Shown here piece after piece: positions 32,524 to 41,473 of a DNA stretch of 64,000 nt (positions within the stretch are counted from its first letter, which is position 1; each line of letters starts with the position of its first letter). Made by a program: the position numbers and the translations under genes. The notes beneath the pieces are model-generated. The model saw only the letters and a program-made list of their open reading frames with translations, was not told the DNA's origin and searched no databases. The stretch is from CBDDFQ01 sp965227035 (GTDB lineage: Bacteria > Pseudomonadota > Gammaproteobacteria > Burkholderiales > Burkholderiaceae_C), in assembly GCA_965227035.1 (NCBI GenBank), contig OZ245724.1, positions 2,170,001-2,234,000 on the forward strand, given 5' to 3'.

Positions 32524-32524
32524 C

Positions 32525-33004
32525 TCACGCCCTCGCAATCGTGTTGGTGCGGCGAATTTTTTGCTGCAGCTGAATGACGCCATACAACAGCGCCTCTGCA
32601 GTGGGCGGGCATCCGGGAACGTACACATCGACTGGGACGATGCGATCGCATCCGCGAACGACCGAATAGCTGTAATGGTAGTAACCGCCACCGTTGGCGC
32701 ATGAGCCCATCGAGATGACCCAGCGCGGTTCGGCCATCTGGTCGTACACCTTGCGGAGCGCGGGAGCCATCTTGTTGCACAACGTGCCGGCCACGATCAT
32801 CAGATCGCTTTGGCGGGGAGACGGACGGAACAGCATGCCGAAACGATCGATGTCGTAACGGGCAGCGCCCGCATGCATCATTTCGACCGCACAGCAGGCA
32901 AGACCGAAAGTCATTGGCCACAAGGAGCCTGTCTTCGCCCAATTCGCCACCGCGTCATAAGACGTAGTGACGAAACCTTCTTTCATGACGCCATCGAGTG
33001 ACAT
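32525..33004 (-). CDS. nuoB: NADH-quinone oxidoreductase subunit B ([4Fe-4S] N2)
   Basis: 159 residues. Cluster N2, which hands electrons to quinone, is bound by the tandem C37-C38 together with C102 (SMGSCA) and C132 (VPGCPP). All four are present. Peripheral arm near NuoD and NuoH. 15 bases after nuoA. Confidence 0.97.
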   Translation of the reverse strand: MSLDGVMKEGFVTTSYDAVANWAKTGSLWPMTFGLACCAVEMMHAGAARYDIDRFGMLFRPSPRQSDLMIVAGTLCNKMAPALRKVYDQMAEPRWVISMGSCANGGGYYHYSYSVVRGCDRIVPVDVYVPGCPPTAEALLYGVIQLQQKIRRTNTIARA

Positions 33005-33019
33005 TGCATCAAGTCCTGG

Positions 33020-33379
33020 TTATTCCCAATCGAGGGCGCCTTTTTTCCACTCGTAGACAAAGCCCACGACCAGAATGCCCAAGAAAATCATGACAGCCCA
33101 AAAACCGACCGCACCGAGATCTTTCAGCGCGACAGCCCAGGGAAAAAGAAACGCGATTTCGAGATCGAAAAGAATGAACAGAATCGCTACGAGGTAGTAG
33201 CGAACGTCGAACTTCATTCGAGCATCTTCAAATGCTTCGAAACCACACTCATAAGGGGAATTTTTTGCTTGATCGGGCTTGTTGGGCCCAAGGATGAAGC
33301 CGATGACCTGAGGGGCGACGCCGACACCGACGCCGACCAGGATGAACAAGAGGACGGGTAGGTACTGATGGAGGTTCAT
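33020..33379 (-). CDS. nuoA: NADH-quinone oxidoreductase subunit A
   Basis: 119 residues and three helices. First gene of the nuo operon. The loop after the first helix, [24 protein letters not shown], carries the Cys that labels this subunit; [17 protein letters not shown] is the second helix with its conserved acidic residues. The upstream spacer to tRNA-Leu is 55 bases and shows no clear promoter, so nuo may be read through from secG/tRNA-Leu or from a promoter I cannot identify. Confidence 0.97.
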   Translation of the reverse strand: MNLHQYLPVLLFILVGVGVGVAPQVIGFILGPNKPDQAKNSPYECGFEAFEDARMKFDVRYYLVAILFILFDLEIAFLFPWAVALKDLGAVGFWAVMIFLGILVVGFVYEWKKGALDWE

Positions 33380-33434
33380 CTGGGGTTCTGCTTCACCGCA
33401 ACAGCCCGCCAGAAAATTCCAGGAGGGCCTAAGT

Positions 33435-33519
33435 TGGTGCGGTCGGCGAGACTCGAACTCGCACAGCTTTCGCCACTAGCCCCTCAAGCTAGCGTGTCTA
33501 CCAATTTCACCACGACCGC
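33435..33519 (-). tRNA. tRNA-Leu (anticodon GAG)
   Basis: The minus strand folds into a class II tRNA of 85 bases including an encoded 3' CCA (33437-33435). The acceptor stem is GCGGTCG (from 33519) with CGACCGC (ending 33439), discriminator A. The anticodon arm CTAGC-TTGAGGG-GCTAG gives GAG, reading leucine CUC/CUU, and the T arm holds GTTCGAGTC. A variable arm of leucine type is present. It lies between secG and nuoA in the same orientation, an arrangement common in betaproteobacteria. Confidence 0.96.
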
Positions 33520-33591
33520 GGTTTTGCATTACTTGGATGGCATGAGGAACCTTACGGCATTTGGCTTTCCAAGCAAGCTAGTAGTTTACCC

Positions 33592-33629
33592 TGAAATCAC
33601 GTCGCTCTTGAGTCGAGGACGTGATTTCA
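33592..33629 (-). promoter_or_regulatory. strong hairpin between secG and tRNA-Leu, no U-tract
   Basis: A perfect 12-bp stem (33592-33603 with 33618-33629) encloses a 14-base loop that can pair further (CTC with GAG). It begins nine bases after the secG stop. On the transcribed strand the base run after it is GGGTAAAC, without a U-tract, so it is not a typical intrinsic terminator. It may protect the secG 3' end or mark where the tRNA precursor is cut from the secG message. Confidence 0.55.
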
Positions 33630-33637
33630 AACACGAT

Positions 33638-34051
33638 TTACTTGGTCGGAATCTGTCCGGCGCCCGAAGCAGGTTTCGCTGGCGTCGGAACAGCCGCCGA
33701 AGAGGCAGCCGATGCCGGGGTCGTGCCGGGAATCGAGCCGGCTGGCGTGGAAGATGCGGCTGCCGGCGCGCCGATTGCGGCACCTTCCAGAACGCTTCCC
33801 GCGCTGGGCTGACGCAGGTTGCCGAAGTACGCGAGACCCAGCGTGCAGGCAAAGAAAATTGCTGCCAGAACTGCAGTTGCACGCGACAGGAAATTGGCAC
33901 TTCCGGATGCTCCGAAGAGGCTGCCGGAGCCGCCGCTACCGAATGCAGCACCCATGTCGGCACCCTTGCCGTGCTGAATAAGGACCAGACCGATCATGAC
34001 GATGGCAGCGATCATCTGAACGAACAGGATGATGGTGAGAACGACGTTCAT
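33638..34051 (-). CDS. secG: preprotein translocase subunit SecG
   Basis: 137 residues. Two membrane helices (about 2-22 and 55-75) flank the conserved cytoplasmic loop with LVLIQHGKGADMGAAFG and SGSLFGASGSANFLSR, typical of SecG, which speeds SecYE-SecA protein translocation. From about residue 86 the protein continues with a 50-residue Ala/Pro/Ser/Thr tail, low in complexity. The ATG at 34051 starts the first helix. The longer frame upstream is the shadow of tpiA. 23 bases after tpiA. Confidence 0.95.
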   Translation of the reverse strand: MNVVLTIILFVQMIAAIVMIGLVLIQHGKGADMGAAFGSGGSGSLFGASGSANFLSRATAVLAAIFFACTLGLAYFGNLRQPSAGSVLEGAAIGAPAAASSTPAGSIPGTTPASAASSAAVPTPAKPASGAGQIPTK

Positions 34052-34074
34052 TTTTTTGGATACTCCTAGATTCT

Positions 34075-34863
34075 TTATGCCGCTGCGACCGACGTCGATC
34101 CAGCGTTTGCGGCCGACGATGCGGCAGCGATGATGGCGAGGAAATCGGGTGCCTTGAGCGATGCACCGCCGATCAATCCGCCATCGATATCGGGTTGCGA
34201 AAGCAGTTGAGCGGCATTTGCCGCGTTCATGCTTCCGCCGTAAATGATTCGAATGCTCGCGCCCTTCTCGCTTGCGGCAAGAAGTTGTGCACGCAGCACT
34301 TTGTGAACTTGCTGAGCCTGTTCCGGCGTTGCGGTCTTCCCGGTACCGATGGCCCAGACCGGCTCGTAAGCCACCACGATTTCGCTGACGCAACGGCCGT
34401 TTTCGTGGATGACCGCAGCGAGCTGGCGACGCACCACTTCTTCGGTCTGCCCCGCATCGCGTTGCTCCAGGGTTTCGCCGACGCAAACGATGGGCGTCAC
34501 GCCCGCAGCCAAGGCACGCGCAGTTTTGGACGCGACAATTTCGTCTGTCTCACCGTGATACTGGCGACGCTCGGAATGACCCACGATGGCGTAACGGATC
34601 CCGAATTCACGCAGCATGGAAGCGGAAATTTCACCGGTGTATGCACCGGATTCAAAAGCGGAAACATCCTGCGCGCCAGTGGATACCGGGCCGCGCTCGA
34701 GGATCACACCGACTTGCGTGAAATATGGCGCGGGAACGCAAACAGCGACATCGCACGACGGTGTGCCGATGTCGGCCAGCACCGCGCGCAAAAGCTGATC
34801 GTTCAGCGACACGCTGCCGTTCATCTTCCAGTTACCCGCGATCAGTTTTTTCTTCGATTGCAT
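34075..34863 (-). CDS. tpiA: triose-phosphate isomerase
   Basis: 262 residues. Interconverts dihydroxyacetone phosphate and glyceraldehyde 3-phosphate in glycolysis and gluconeogenesis. GNWKMNG near 10 has the catalytic Lys; AIVGHSERR near 100 has the catalytic His; [20 protein letters not shown] near 170 has the catalytic Glu and flexible loop; [12 protein letters not shown] binds phosphate. The Ala/Ser-rich C-terminal tail (about 250-262) is slightly longer than usual. Confidence 0.97.
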   Translation of the reverse strand: MQSKKKLIAGNWKMNGSVSLNDQLLRAVLADIGTPSCDVAVCVPAPYFTQVGVILERGPVSTGAQDVSAFESGAYTGEISASMLREFGIRYAIVGHSERRQYHGETDEIVASKTARALAAGVTPIVCVGETLEQRDAGQTEEVVRRQLAAVIHENGRCVSEIVVAYEPVWAIGTGKTATPEQAQQVHKVLRAQLLAASEKGASIRIIYGGSMNAANAAQLLSQPDIDGGLIGGASLKAPDFLAIIAAASSAANAGSTSVAAA

Positions 34864-34933
34864 CTGTCGTGTGCGTTTGTCTGTTTATCGTTTGTGCTTG
34901 GTTGCTTGTTTACTTGTCTGCCGCTCTCGTCGC

Positions 34934-35920
34934 TCACCAGGTGAGAACGATCTTTCCGATGTGCTGATTCGATTCCATCAGCACATGCGCTTTAGCCGCT
35001 TCCGAAGCCGGAAAGGTGCTGTGGATGACGGGCTTGATTTTCTTCTGCTCGATCAGTGGCCAAACCTTTTCGCGCAGTGCTTTCGCCACGCCGGACTTGA
35101 ACTCGATCGAACGTGCGCGAAGCGTGGAGCCGACGATGGTCTGGCGTTTGTACAGCAGCTTGCCGGCGTTGAATTCGGCTTTGACGCCGCCTTGCACCGC
35201 AATCATCGTCAACCGGCCGTCGATGGCCAGGCATTCGAGTTCACGCGCCACGTAGTCGCCAGCCACCATGTCGAGGATGACGTCGGCACCCTTGCCGTTG
35301 GTCAACTTGTTGGTCTCTTCGACAAAGTCGCTGGTCTTGTAATTGATGGCGTGATCCGCACCGAGTGCCAGACACGCCTTGCATTTTTCATCGGACCCAG
35401 CGGTCACGATCACGGTTGCACCCATTGCCTTTGCAATCTGCATGGCCGTTACGCCGATACCGCTCGATCCACCCTGGATCAAAAGCGTCTCGCCTGCTTT
35501 GAGGTAAGCACGATCGAACACGTTCACCCAGACGGTGAAGAATGTTTCGGGAAGCGATGCCGCCTCGATATCGGTCAAACCCTTGGGAACCGGCAAACAT
35601 TGACCGACAGGCGCGGGGCAGAGGTCGGCATAGCCGCCACCCGACACCAACGCACAGACGCGATCACCCACGGAGAATCCGGCCTTCGCCATTGCATCCG
35701 CGTCACCCGACACGATCACACCGGCGATTTCCAGACCGGGAATATCCGATGCGCCGGGGGGCGGTGGATAGTTGCCGGCACGTTGAGCGACATCCGGACG
35801 GTTCACGCCGCTTGCCGCGACGCGAATCAGCACTTCGCCCTGCCCTGCAACCGCGTCGGGACGCGTAGCGGGCTTGAGCACTTCAGGCTTGCCGAAGGAT
35901 GTGATTTCAATGATGTTCAT
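34934..35920 (-). CDS. NAD(P)H:quinone oxidoreductase, zeta-crystallin family
   Basis: 328 residues of the medium-chain dehydrogenase fold without zinc ligands. N-terminal GroES-like domain (PDVAQRAGNYPPPPGASDIPGLEIAG near 50-75) and a Rossmann domain with the NADPH loop GGSSGIGVTAMQIAK near 150. This is the PIG3/QOR type that reduces quinones or takes part in oxidative-stress tolerance. Reads in the same direction as tpiA with 70 bases between them. Confidence 0.9.
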   Translation of the reverse strand: MNIIEITSFGKPEVLKPATRPDAVAGQGEVLIRVAASGVNRPDVAQRAGNYPPPPGASDIPGLEIAGVIVSGDADAMAKAGFSVGDRVCALVSGGGYADLCPAPVGQCLPVPKGLTDIEAASLPETFFTVWVNVFDRAYLKAGETLLIQGGSSGIGVTAMQIAKAMGATVIVTAGSDEKCKACLALGADHAINYKTSDFVEETNKLTNGKGADVILDMVAGDYVARELECLAIDGRLTMIAVQGGVKAEFNAGKLLYKRQTIVGSTLRARSIEFKSGVAKALREKVWPLIEQKKIKPVIHSTFPASEAAKAHVLMESNQHIGKIVLTW

Positions 35921-35940
35921 GAGGATGTACGAATCTGCTT

Positions 35941-35976
35941 ATCGACCAATGTATCGATCAGTTTGTCGACCGATGA
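35941..35976. repeat. three imperfect tandem 12-mers
   Basis: Consecutive 12-base units [AG]TCGA[CT]C..-- with sequences ATCGACCAATGT, ATCGATCAGTTT and GTCGACCGATGA. They lie between the pnp 3' end and the quinone oxidoreductase start, where no gene is present. Could be a degenerate tandem repeat or part of a regulator site; no function is evident. Confidence 0.4.
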
Positions 35977-36036
35977 CAGCCCGGATGACCGCTCGACGCG
36001 AACGAACGCATCGAGCTGTGTCACCCCGATCAGACT

Positions 36037-38172
36037 TTAGTTCTGACCGTGGCCGTCGTTCTGCGCAAACTCCTGCTGCGGACGTTCCTGGAGCGCCTTC
36101 ATCGAGAGCTTCACGCGACCTTTTTCGTCGGTCTCGAGAACCTTGACCTTGACGATCTGGCCTTCGCTCAGATAGTCGGTGACTTTCTCGACGCGTTGAT
36201 GCGCGATCTGGCTGATGTGCAGCAGGCCGTCCTTGCCGGGCAGCAGGTTGACTAGTGCGCCGAAGTCGAGGATCTTGGTGATCGGGCCTTCGTAGATCTT
36301 GCCGATCTCGACTTCCGCCGTGATCATTTCGATGCGGCGCTTGGCTTCTTCAGCCTTTGCCGGATCGGACGAAGCGATCGTGATGGTGCCGTCTTCCCCG
36401 ATGTTGATCTGCGTGCCGGTTTCTTCGGTCAACGCGCGAATGACGGAGCCACCCTTGCCGATGACGTCGCGAATCTTCTCGGGGTTGATCTTCATCGTGA
36501 ACAGACGCGGAGCGAAGTTCGACACTTCGGTCTTCGCTTCGCTCATCGCGTCCTGCATCTTGCCCAGGATGTGCATGCGCGCTTCCTTGGCCTGAGCCAA
36601 TGCGACCTGCATGATTTCCTTGGTGATGCCCTGGATCTTGATGTCCATCTGGAGAGCGGTCACGCCGTTGGTCGTGCCGGCCACCTTGAAGTCCATGTCG
36701 CCCAGATGATCTTCATCTCCCAGGATGTCGGTCAGAACTGCGAAGCGGTTCGCATCCTTGATGAGACCCATGGCGATACCTGCCACGTGTGCCTTCATGG
36801 GAACGCCAGCATCCATCATCGAGAGGCAGCCGCCGCAGACCGAAGCCATCGACGAGGAGCCGTTGGACTCGGTGATTTCACTCACGACACGAATGGTGTA
36901 CGGGAAGTCTTCCTTCGAAGGCAGCACTGCGTTCAATGCGCGTTTTGCCAGACGGCCATGGCCGATTTCGCGGCGCTTGGGCGTGCCCACGCGGCCGGTT
37001 TCACCGGTCGCAAAGGGAGGCATGTTGTAGTGCAGCATGAAGCGGTCTTCGTATTCGCCGGCCAATGCGTCGATACGTTGTGCGTCGCGTTCGGTGCCGA
37101 GCGTGGTCACGACCAGCGCTTGCGTTTCGCCGCGGGTGAACAGGGCCGATCCGTGGGTACGGGGCAGGACGCTGTTGCGGATTTCGATGGGGCGAACCGT
37201 GCGGGTGTCGCGACCGTCGATGCGGGGCTCGCCGGCCAGGATCTGGCTACGGACGATCTTCGCTTCGATGTCGAACAGCATGCCTTCGACTTTCACGCCG
37301 TCAAACTCGACAGCTTCGGCCTTGAGCGATGCCATCACGCCAGAGGTTGCTTCGCGCAACGCCTGAGTGCGCGACTGCTTGTTGCGGATTTGATAAGCCT
37401 CGCGGAACTTGGCTTCTGCCAGTGCTTCCACCTTGGCGATGAGCGCGGTGTCCTTGGCAGGAGCTTCCCATGCCCAGACCGGCTTGCCTGCTTCACGAAC
37501 GAGTTCGTGAATCGCGTTGATCGCGATGTTGCCTTGCTCATGACCGAACACGACTGCGCCGAGCATGATTTCTTCGGACAGTTGTTGTGCTTCGGATTCG
37601 ACCATCAGCACAGCCGCTTCGGTGCCTGCGACCACGAGGTCGAGCGTCGAATCGAGGCGTGCGGTCTTGCCGGGGTTCAGGACGTACTGGCCATTGACGT
37701 AGCCGACGCGTGCAGCGCCGATGGGGCCGCTGAAAGGAATGCCGGAAATGGACAGTGCCGCGCTGGTCGCGATGAGCGCAGCAATGTCGGCGTCGACTTC
37801 AGGGTTCAACGACAGCGTGTGGATGACCACTTGCACGTCGTTGAAGAAGCCTTCGGGGAACAACGGACGGATCGGGCGATCGATCAGGCGCGAGGTGAGG
37901 GTTTCGAATTCGCTGGGCTTGGCTTCACGTTTGAAGAAGCTTCCGGGGATCTTGCCGGCAGCGTAGGTTTTTTCGAGGTAATCGACGGTCAGGGGGAAGA
38001 AGTCCTGCCCCGATTTGGCGGTCTTGGCTGCAACGACAGTTGCGAGAACGACGGTGTCGTCCATGCTGAGCAGCACAGCGCCGCCAGCCTGACGAGCGAT
38101 TTCGCCAGTTTCCATGGTGACGGTGTGATCGCCCCACTTGAAGGTCTTGGTAACTTTATTGAAAAGACTCAT
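36037..38172 (-). CDS. pnp: polynucleotide phosphorylase
   Basis: 711 residues. 3'-5' phosphorolytic exoribonuclease and, with RNase E, a degradosome part. Domains in order: RNase PH 1 (about 1-220), alpha domain, RNase PH 2 (about 310-540), KH domain (about 550-612, with [17 protein letters not shown]), and S1 domain (about 620-690, with [28 protein letters not shown]). The ATG at 38172 has GGAG six bases upstream; a longer GTG reading (38226) goes through leader hairpins and is unlikely. Preceded by a highly structured leader after rpsO. Confidence 0.97.
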   Translation of the reverse strand: MSLFNKVTKTFKWGDHTVTMETGEIARQAGGAVLLSMDDTVVLATVVAAKTAKSGQDFFPLTVDYLEKTYAAGKIPGSFFKREAKPSEFETLTSRLIDRPIRPLFPEGFFNDVQVVIHTLSLNPEVDADIAALIATSAALSISGIPFSGPIGAARVGYVNGQYVLNPGKTARLDSTLDLVVAGTEAAVLMVESEAQQLSEEIMLGAVVFGHEQGNIAINAIHELVREAGKPVWAWEAPAKDTALIAKVEALAEAKFREAYQIRNKQSRTQALREATSGVMASLKAEAVEFDGVKVEGMLFDIEAKIVRSQILAGEPRIDGRDTRTVRPIEIRNSVLPRTHGSALFTRGETQALVVTTLGTERDAQRIDALAGEYEDRFMLHYNMPPFATGETGRVGTPKRREIGHGRLAKRALNAVLPSKEDFPYTIRVVSEITESNGSSSMASVCGGCLSMMDAGVPMKAHVAGIAMGLIKDANRFAVLTDILGDEDHLGDMDFKVAGTTNGVTALQMDIKIQGITKEIMQVALAQAKEARMHILGKMQDAMSEAKTEVSNFAPRLFTMKINPEKIRDVIGKGGSVIRALTEETGTQINIGEDGTITIASSDPAKAEEAKRRIEMITAEVEIGKIYEGPITKILDFGALVNLLPGKDGLLHISQIAHQRVEKVTDYLSEGQIVKVKVLETDEKGRVKLSMKALQERPQQEFAQNDGHGQN

Positions 38173-38187
38173 GTTTTCTCCGAGAGA

Positions 38188-38350
38188 CACCCGAACATTC
38201 GGGTGCGTTTGAGAGGTGACGGCCACCTCTCAAAGCCTGGAGTTGCTTCCCAGAACACGATGCCATTCCATCAGGATCCTTGCGATCTTTCAGGGTGTCG
38301 GACTGGCTGTCCGGACGACCTCTGCCGGGCAGGCAGACCCTGATGGAATG
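38188..38350 (-). promoter_or_regulatory. structured leader between rpsO and pnp
   Basis: Reading on the minus strand, three structures follow each other before the pnp start. First a multi-branched element: a 12-bp closing helix (38339-38350 with 38264-38275) around small hairpins TCTGCC-TGCCC-GGCAGA, CGGAC-AGCCA-GTCCG and GATC-GCAAG-GATC. Then an 11-bp hairpin with a 5-base loop (38208-38218 with 38224-38234). Then an 8-bp palindrome (38188-38195 with 38198-38205) ending 15 bases before the ATG. In E. coli pnp is autoregulated through a leader hairpin cut by RNase III; this could be the counterpart, but the branched part is unusual. Confidence 0.7.
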
Positions 38351-38384
38351 ACACAGCTTCGCTCTGTTTTGCTTCTCCGAAGTG

Positions 38385-38420
38385 AAAAACGCCTGAGCTA
38401 GCGGACTAACCCAGGCGTTT
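38385..38420 (-). terminator. intrinsic terminator after rpsO
   Basis: On the minus strand AAACGCCTG (38420-38412) pairs with CAGGCGTTT (38395-38387), followed by further T residues. It lies 16 bases after the rpsO stop. As in other bacteria it is probably leaky, so that pnp is partly read through from rpsO. Confidence 0.75.
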
Positions 38421-38436
38421 ATTCATTTGATTCGGT

Positions 38437-38700
38437 TTACTTACGCAGACCCAGCTTTGCGATCAAAGCGGTGTAGCGGTCGGCATCTTTGGACTTGAGA
38501 TAGTCCAGCAGCTTACGGCGACGGCTCACCATACGCAGCAGACCACGGCGACCATGATGGTCCTTGGCGTGGGTCTTGAAATGGGGGGTGAGTTCGTTGA
38601 TGCGGCCGGTCAAAATTGCGACTTGCACTTCCGGGCTACCGGTATCGGTTGCACTGCGTGCGTTGTCTTTGACGAGGTCGGCCTTGACGATGGGGGTCAT
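38437..38700 (-). CDS. rpsO: 30S ribosomal protein S15
   Basis: 87 residues, within the family range of 86-89. The N-terminus [38 protein letters not shown] and the RNA-binding [26 protein letters not shown] are unmistakable. uS15 binds 16S rRNA helices 20-22. It stands upstream of pnp, the widely conserved rpsO-pnp order. Confidence 0.97.
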   Translation of the reverse strand: MTPIVKADLVKDNARSATDTGSPEVQVAILTGRINELTPHFKTHAKDHHGRRGLLRMVSRRRKLLDYLKSKDADRYTALIAKLGLRK

Positions 38701-38782
38701 GATGATTCCTGTAAATGTTTAACTTGCGACAGGTGCTGGAATTGCTCCTGACGTGCGCCCCGCAAGACGCGAGGCCCGGCGA

Positions 38783-39940
38783 TTATAGCCTGAGCCAGTT
38801 TCTGAGCCGGGACACCCCTTCGCCCAGCCGGGCTGTATCTTTCGAGGCGAAGCACCATCGCAGCCAGCCCTGCGCTTCCGGCGCAAAAGCATTCCCCGGT
38901 GCCAAGCCGATGCCCGCTTCGGTCACCAGCCGCTTGGCGGTGTCCAGCGAATCGTCGTAACCGTCGAGCTTGAAGAATGCGTACATGCCGCCTTTGGCGG
39001 GCGCCAGCTTTACGCCGGGCACCGCCTGGAGCAGGGGAATGAGCGTGTCACGGCATTGCTTCAAGTGCGCAACCACGCGCGGAGTCACCTGCTCCCAGTG
39101 CTGAATTGCTGCCAGACCGGCCTTTTGCGTAAACACACTGGCGCACGAGGTGTTGAATTCGATGAGCTTGCCCATGCCTTCCACGAGCGATGGCGGCATG
39201 ACCAGCCAACCCAAGCGCCAGCCGGTCATGAGAAAACTCTTGGAAAAGCTGTGAGCGACGACCAGCTTGTCGTCAGGCTCGGCGAAGTCAAGAAAGCTGG
39301 GCGCGCATCCTTTGGAAGTGGGTTCGTAATACAAACGTTCGTACACCTCGTCCGCCAGGATCCAGGTGCCTGTTTTGCGGCAATGGTCGAGCACAGCGCG
39401 CTGCTCTTCCGACGTCATCGTCCAACCGGTGGGGTTGTTGGGCGCGTTGACGATTAGAACCTTGGTTTTGGAAGTGACAGCAGCACGCAGCTCGTCCATA
39501 TCCAGCATCCACGCGCCCGACGCGTCGGGTTTGAGCGCCAGCGTTTTGACGATGCCGCCCATGATCGCGGGCTGCGCGGTCAGGTTGGGCCATATCGGCG
39601 TGACAGCAAGCACTTCATCTCCCGCATCGACCAGCGCCTGGATTGCGAGCATCAGGGCATTGACGCCGCCCGAGGTGACGGCGATTCGGCCGGCGTCGAC
39701 TGGCTTGTGCAGCTTGCTGGTGTATGCCGCGATGGCTTCGCGCAGTTCCGCGAGGCCGAGGTTGTGGGAATAAAAGGTCTCGCCCTTTTGCAGCGATTCG
39801 ATAGCTGCCTGGCGAATGAAATCGGGCGTGACTTCATCGCTCTCGCCGAACCAGAACGGCAACACATCGGTGCGCCCTAGTCCCGCGTTGGCGACTTCGC
39901 GAATCTTCGATGCTTCCAGGTTAAGAATGGCCTGTCTCAT
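38783..39940 (-). CDS. class I aminotransferase (PLP)
   Basis: 385 residues of the aspartate-aminotransferase fold. PLP Lys at 234 in SFSKSF, NAPNNPTG near 165-172 with the pyridine-ring Asn, DEVY at 197-200, and TGWRLGW with the alpha-carboxylate-binding Arg242. YSHNLGLAELREAIA near 57-72 fits the AspC/aminotransferase Ia-gamma group. The amino donor specificity cannot be given. It follows a 46-base gap after a leftward ABC binding-protein gene, and an 82-base gap precedes rpsO. Confidence 0.9.
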   Translation of the reverse strand: MRQAILNLEASKIREVANAGLGRTDVLPFWFGESDEVTPDFIRQAAIESLQKGETFYSHNLGLAELREAIAAYTSKLHKPVDAGRIAVTSGGVNALMLAIQALVDAGDEVLAVTPIWPNLTAQPAIMGGIVKTLALKPDASGAWMLDMDELRAAVTSKTKVLIVNAPNNPTGWTMTSEEQRAVLDHCRKTGTWILADEVYERLYYEPTSKGCAPSFLDFAEPDDKLVVAHSFSKSFLMTGWRLGWLVMPPSLVEGMGKLIEFNTSCASVFTQKAGLAAIQHWEQVTPRVVAHLKQCRDTLIPLLQAVPGVKLAPAKGGMYAFFKLDGYDDSLDTAKRLVTEAGIGLAPGNAFAPEAQGWLRWCFASKDTARLGEGVSRLRNWLRL

Positions 39941-39985
39941 GTCTGTCTACTTTCCAAAAAAACTCTGATCTGTTTGGCGATCGGC

Positions 39986-41281
39986 TCAAACCTTGGGACG
40001 AACCATACGACAACTCGACGGTTGCTCCGCGCGTTCGGCTGGAATCGAGCGAATAACGCGGAAGCCGTAGCCGGAACCTTCCACGTCGAACTTCACGCCG
40101 GGCGACCCCTGCTTGGCCATGACGCCGACAACCAGCGGTTGCTGAAACTGATGATCTGCGGCGCGCATGCGGCCGGCCCGTCCACTCAACTCCACCTGCG
40201 CAGATTCCATTGCCGCAGCCACTGCGCCCGCCTCGGTCGATCCGGCTTTTTCGATCGACTGAGCGAGCGTCTCGACCAGCAGCTGCATGCGCATGTGCAC
40301 ATAGTCGTCCGCCGATTTGGGGAAGCGTTCGCGGAAAGATTTGTAGAAGGCCTCGGACTCCGGCGTCTGCACATTCGGCAGCCAGTCCGCAACCGCGATC
40401 ACCTTGCCGACGCCTGCGTCACCTATGGCGGCAGGCGCACCCAGAGCATTGCCGTAAAAGGTGAAGAAGCGGCCTTCGTATCCGACTTCTCGCGCAGCTT
40501 TCACGAGCAGCGTCAAATCCTGGCCCCAGTTGCCTGTGAAAACGGCCTGTGCGCCGCTGGCCTTGATCTTGACTGCATAGGGCGCGAAATCTTTCACGCG
40601 TCCCAGCGGGTGCAACTCGTCGCCGACGATTTTCACGTCAGGCCGGACGATGCCGATCTGGCGTCTCGTCTCGCGCAACACCGCTTGGCCGAAGCTGTAA
40701 TCCTGGCCGATGAGATACACGCTCTTCACCTCGGACTCGTCCTTGAACACGTCCATCAGTGCAGCCACACGCATGTCCGCATGCGCATCGAAGCGGAAGT
40801 GCCAATAGCTGCACTTCTCGTTGGTAAGTACCGGGTCGACTGCGGAGTAGTTGAGGTACAGAACACGATGCGAAGGCTCGCGCTCGTTCTGCTTGCCGAC
40901 CGCGTCGATCAAGGCTGCTGCAATCGTCGACGAATTGCCCTGCGCGATAAACGACGCACCGTTGTCGATAGCCGCGCGCATGGCTGCGAGCGCCTCTTCG
41001 TTCTGACCCTTGCTGTCGTACCGTTCGAGCTTCAGAGGCCTGGCGCCGCCCTGCGAAGCGGGCAGCTTCACACCACCTCGAGCATTGACCCGCTCGACCG
41101 CCCAAAGCAGGTTGCGATAGACAGCTTCCCCGGTGTTGGCGAACGGGCCGCTCATCGATTCGACCAAGGCCAGCTTGATCGGTTGCGCCGGAGTCTGCGC
41201 ATGAACGCTCGCAGACGAAAAAGCCAAAGCAGATAGTGATGCGACAACGCAATTCAAGACCGCGTAAATCTTATTTTTCAT
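39986..41281 (-). CDS. periplasmic binding protein, branched-chain amino-acid (LivJ) type
   Basis: 431 residues. A signal peptide (about 1-28) ends VHAQT, start ATG at 41281. The mature part, PIKLALVESMSGPFANTGEAVYRNLLWAVERVNARGGV, is the start of type I periplasmic ligand-binding (Peripla_BP_6) proteins that feed Liv-type ABC transporters; the substrates are branched-chain amino acids, amides or aromatic acids. No permease or ATPase is adjacent, so the partner complex is elsewhere or the protein is a stand-alone receptor. Confidence 0.85.
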   Translation of the reverse strand: MKNKIYAVLNCVVASLSALAFSSASVHAQTPAQPIKLALVESMSGPFANTGEAVYRNLLWAVERVNARGGVKLPASQGGARPLKLERYDSKGQNEEALAAMRAAIDNGASFIAQGNSSTIAAALIDAVGKQNEREPSHRVLYLNYSAVDPVLTNEKCSYWHFRFDAHADMRVAALMDVFKDESEVKSVYLIGQDYSFGQAVLRETRRQIGIVRPDVKIVGDELHPLGRVKDFAPYAVKIKASGAQAVFTGNWGQDLTLLVKAAREVGYEGRFFTFYGNALGAPAAIGDAGVGKVIAVADWLPNVQTPESEAFYKSFRERFPKSADDYVHMRMQLLVETLAQSIEKAGSTEAGAVAAAMESAQVELSGRAGRMRAADHQFQQPLVVGVMAKQGSPGVKFDVEGSGYGFRVIRSIPAERAEQPSSCRMVRPKV

Positions 41282-41473
41282 TGGTGAAAATGTCTCTTGA
41301 AATGGGAATTGAACGACGCAGATATGTCTCAAGCGGAAATCAACAGATCAACGGCACGCATCTAAAAAAGATGAAGCAGAAGATGAAGCAGTGTTGGAAG
41401 CCGCGCAGTTTACGGGACGGTTCGAAGCAATTGCCGACAGCCGTTTTATTTTTAAATTGAAAAGGATTTCATC

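Noticed and set aside
36571..38343. 590-codon open frame antisense to pnp
   Set aside because: Mirrors pnp codon structure, has no ribosome site or known domain, and high GC makes long antisense frames common. Similar shadows lie opposite emrA/nodT (12207-13361, 13261-14970), emrB (10315-11727), nirB (47555-49024) and nasA (50969-52819).
41296..41320. Possible sigma-32 promoter upstream of the Hsp20 gene
   Set aside because: CTTGAAA at 41296-41302 matches a heat-shock -35 box but no CCCCAT-like -10 element lies at 13-17 bases.
41236..41460. Small Lys/Arg-rich frame upstream of the Hsp20 gene
   Set aside because: Starts inside the binding-protein gene on the other strand, no ribosome site and no family likeness.
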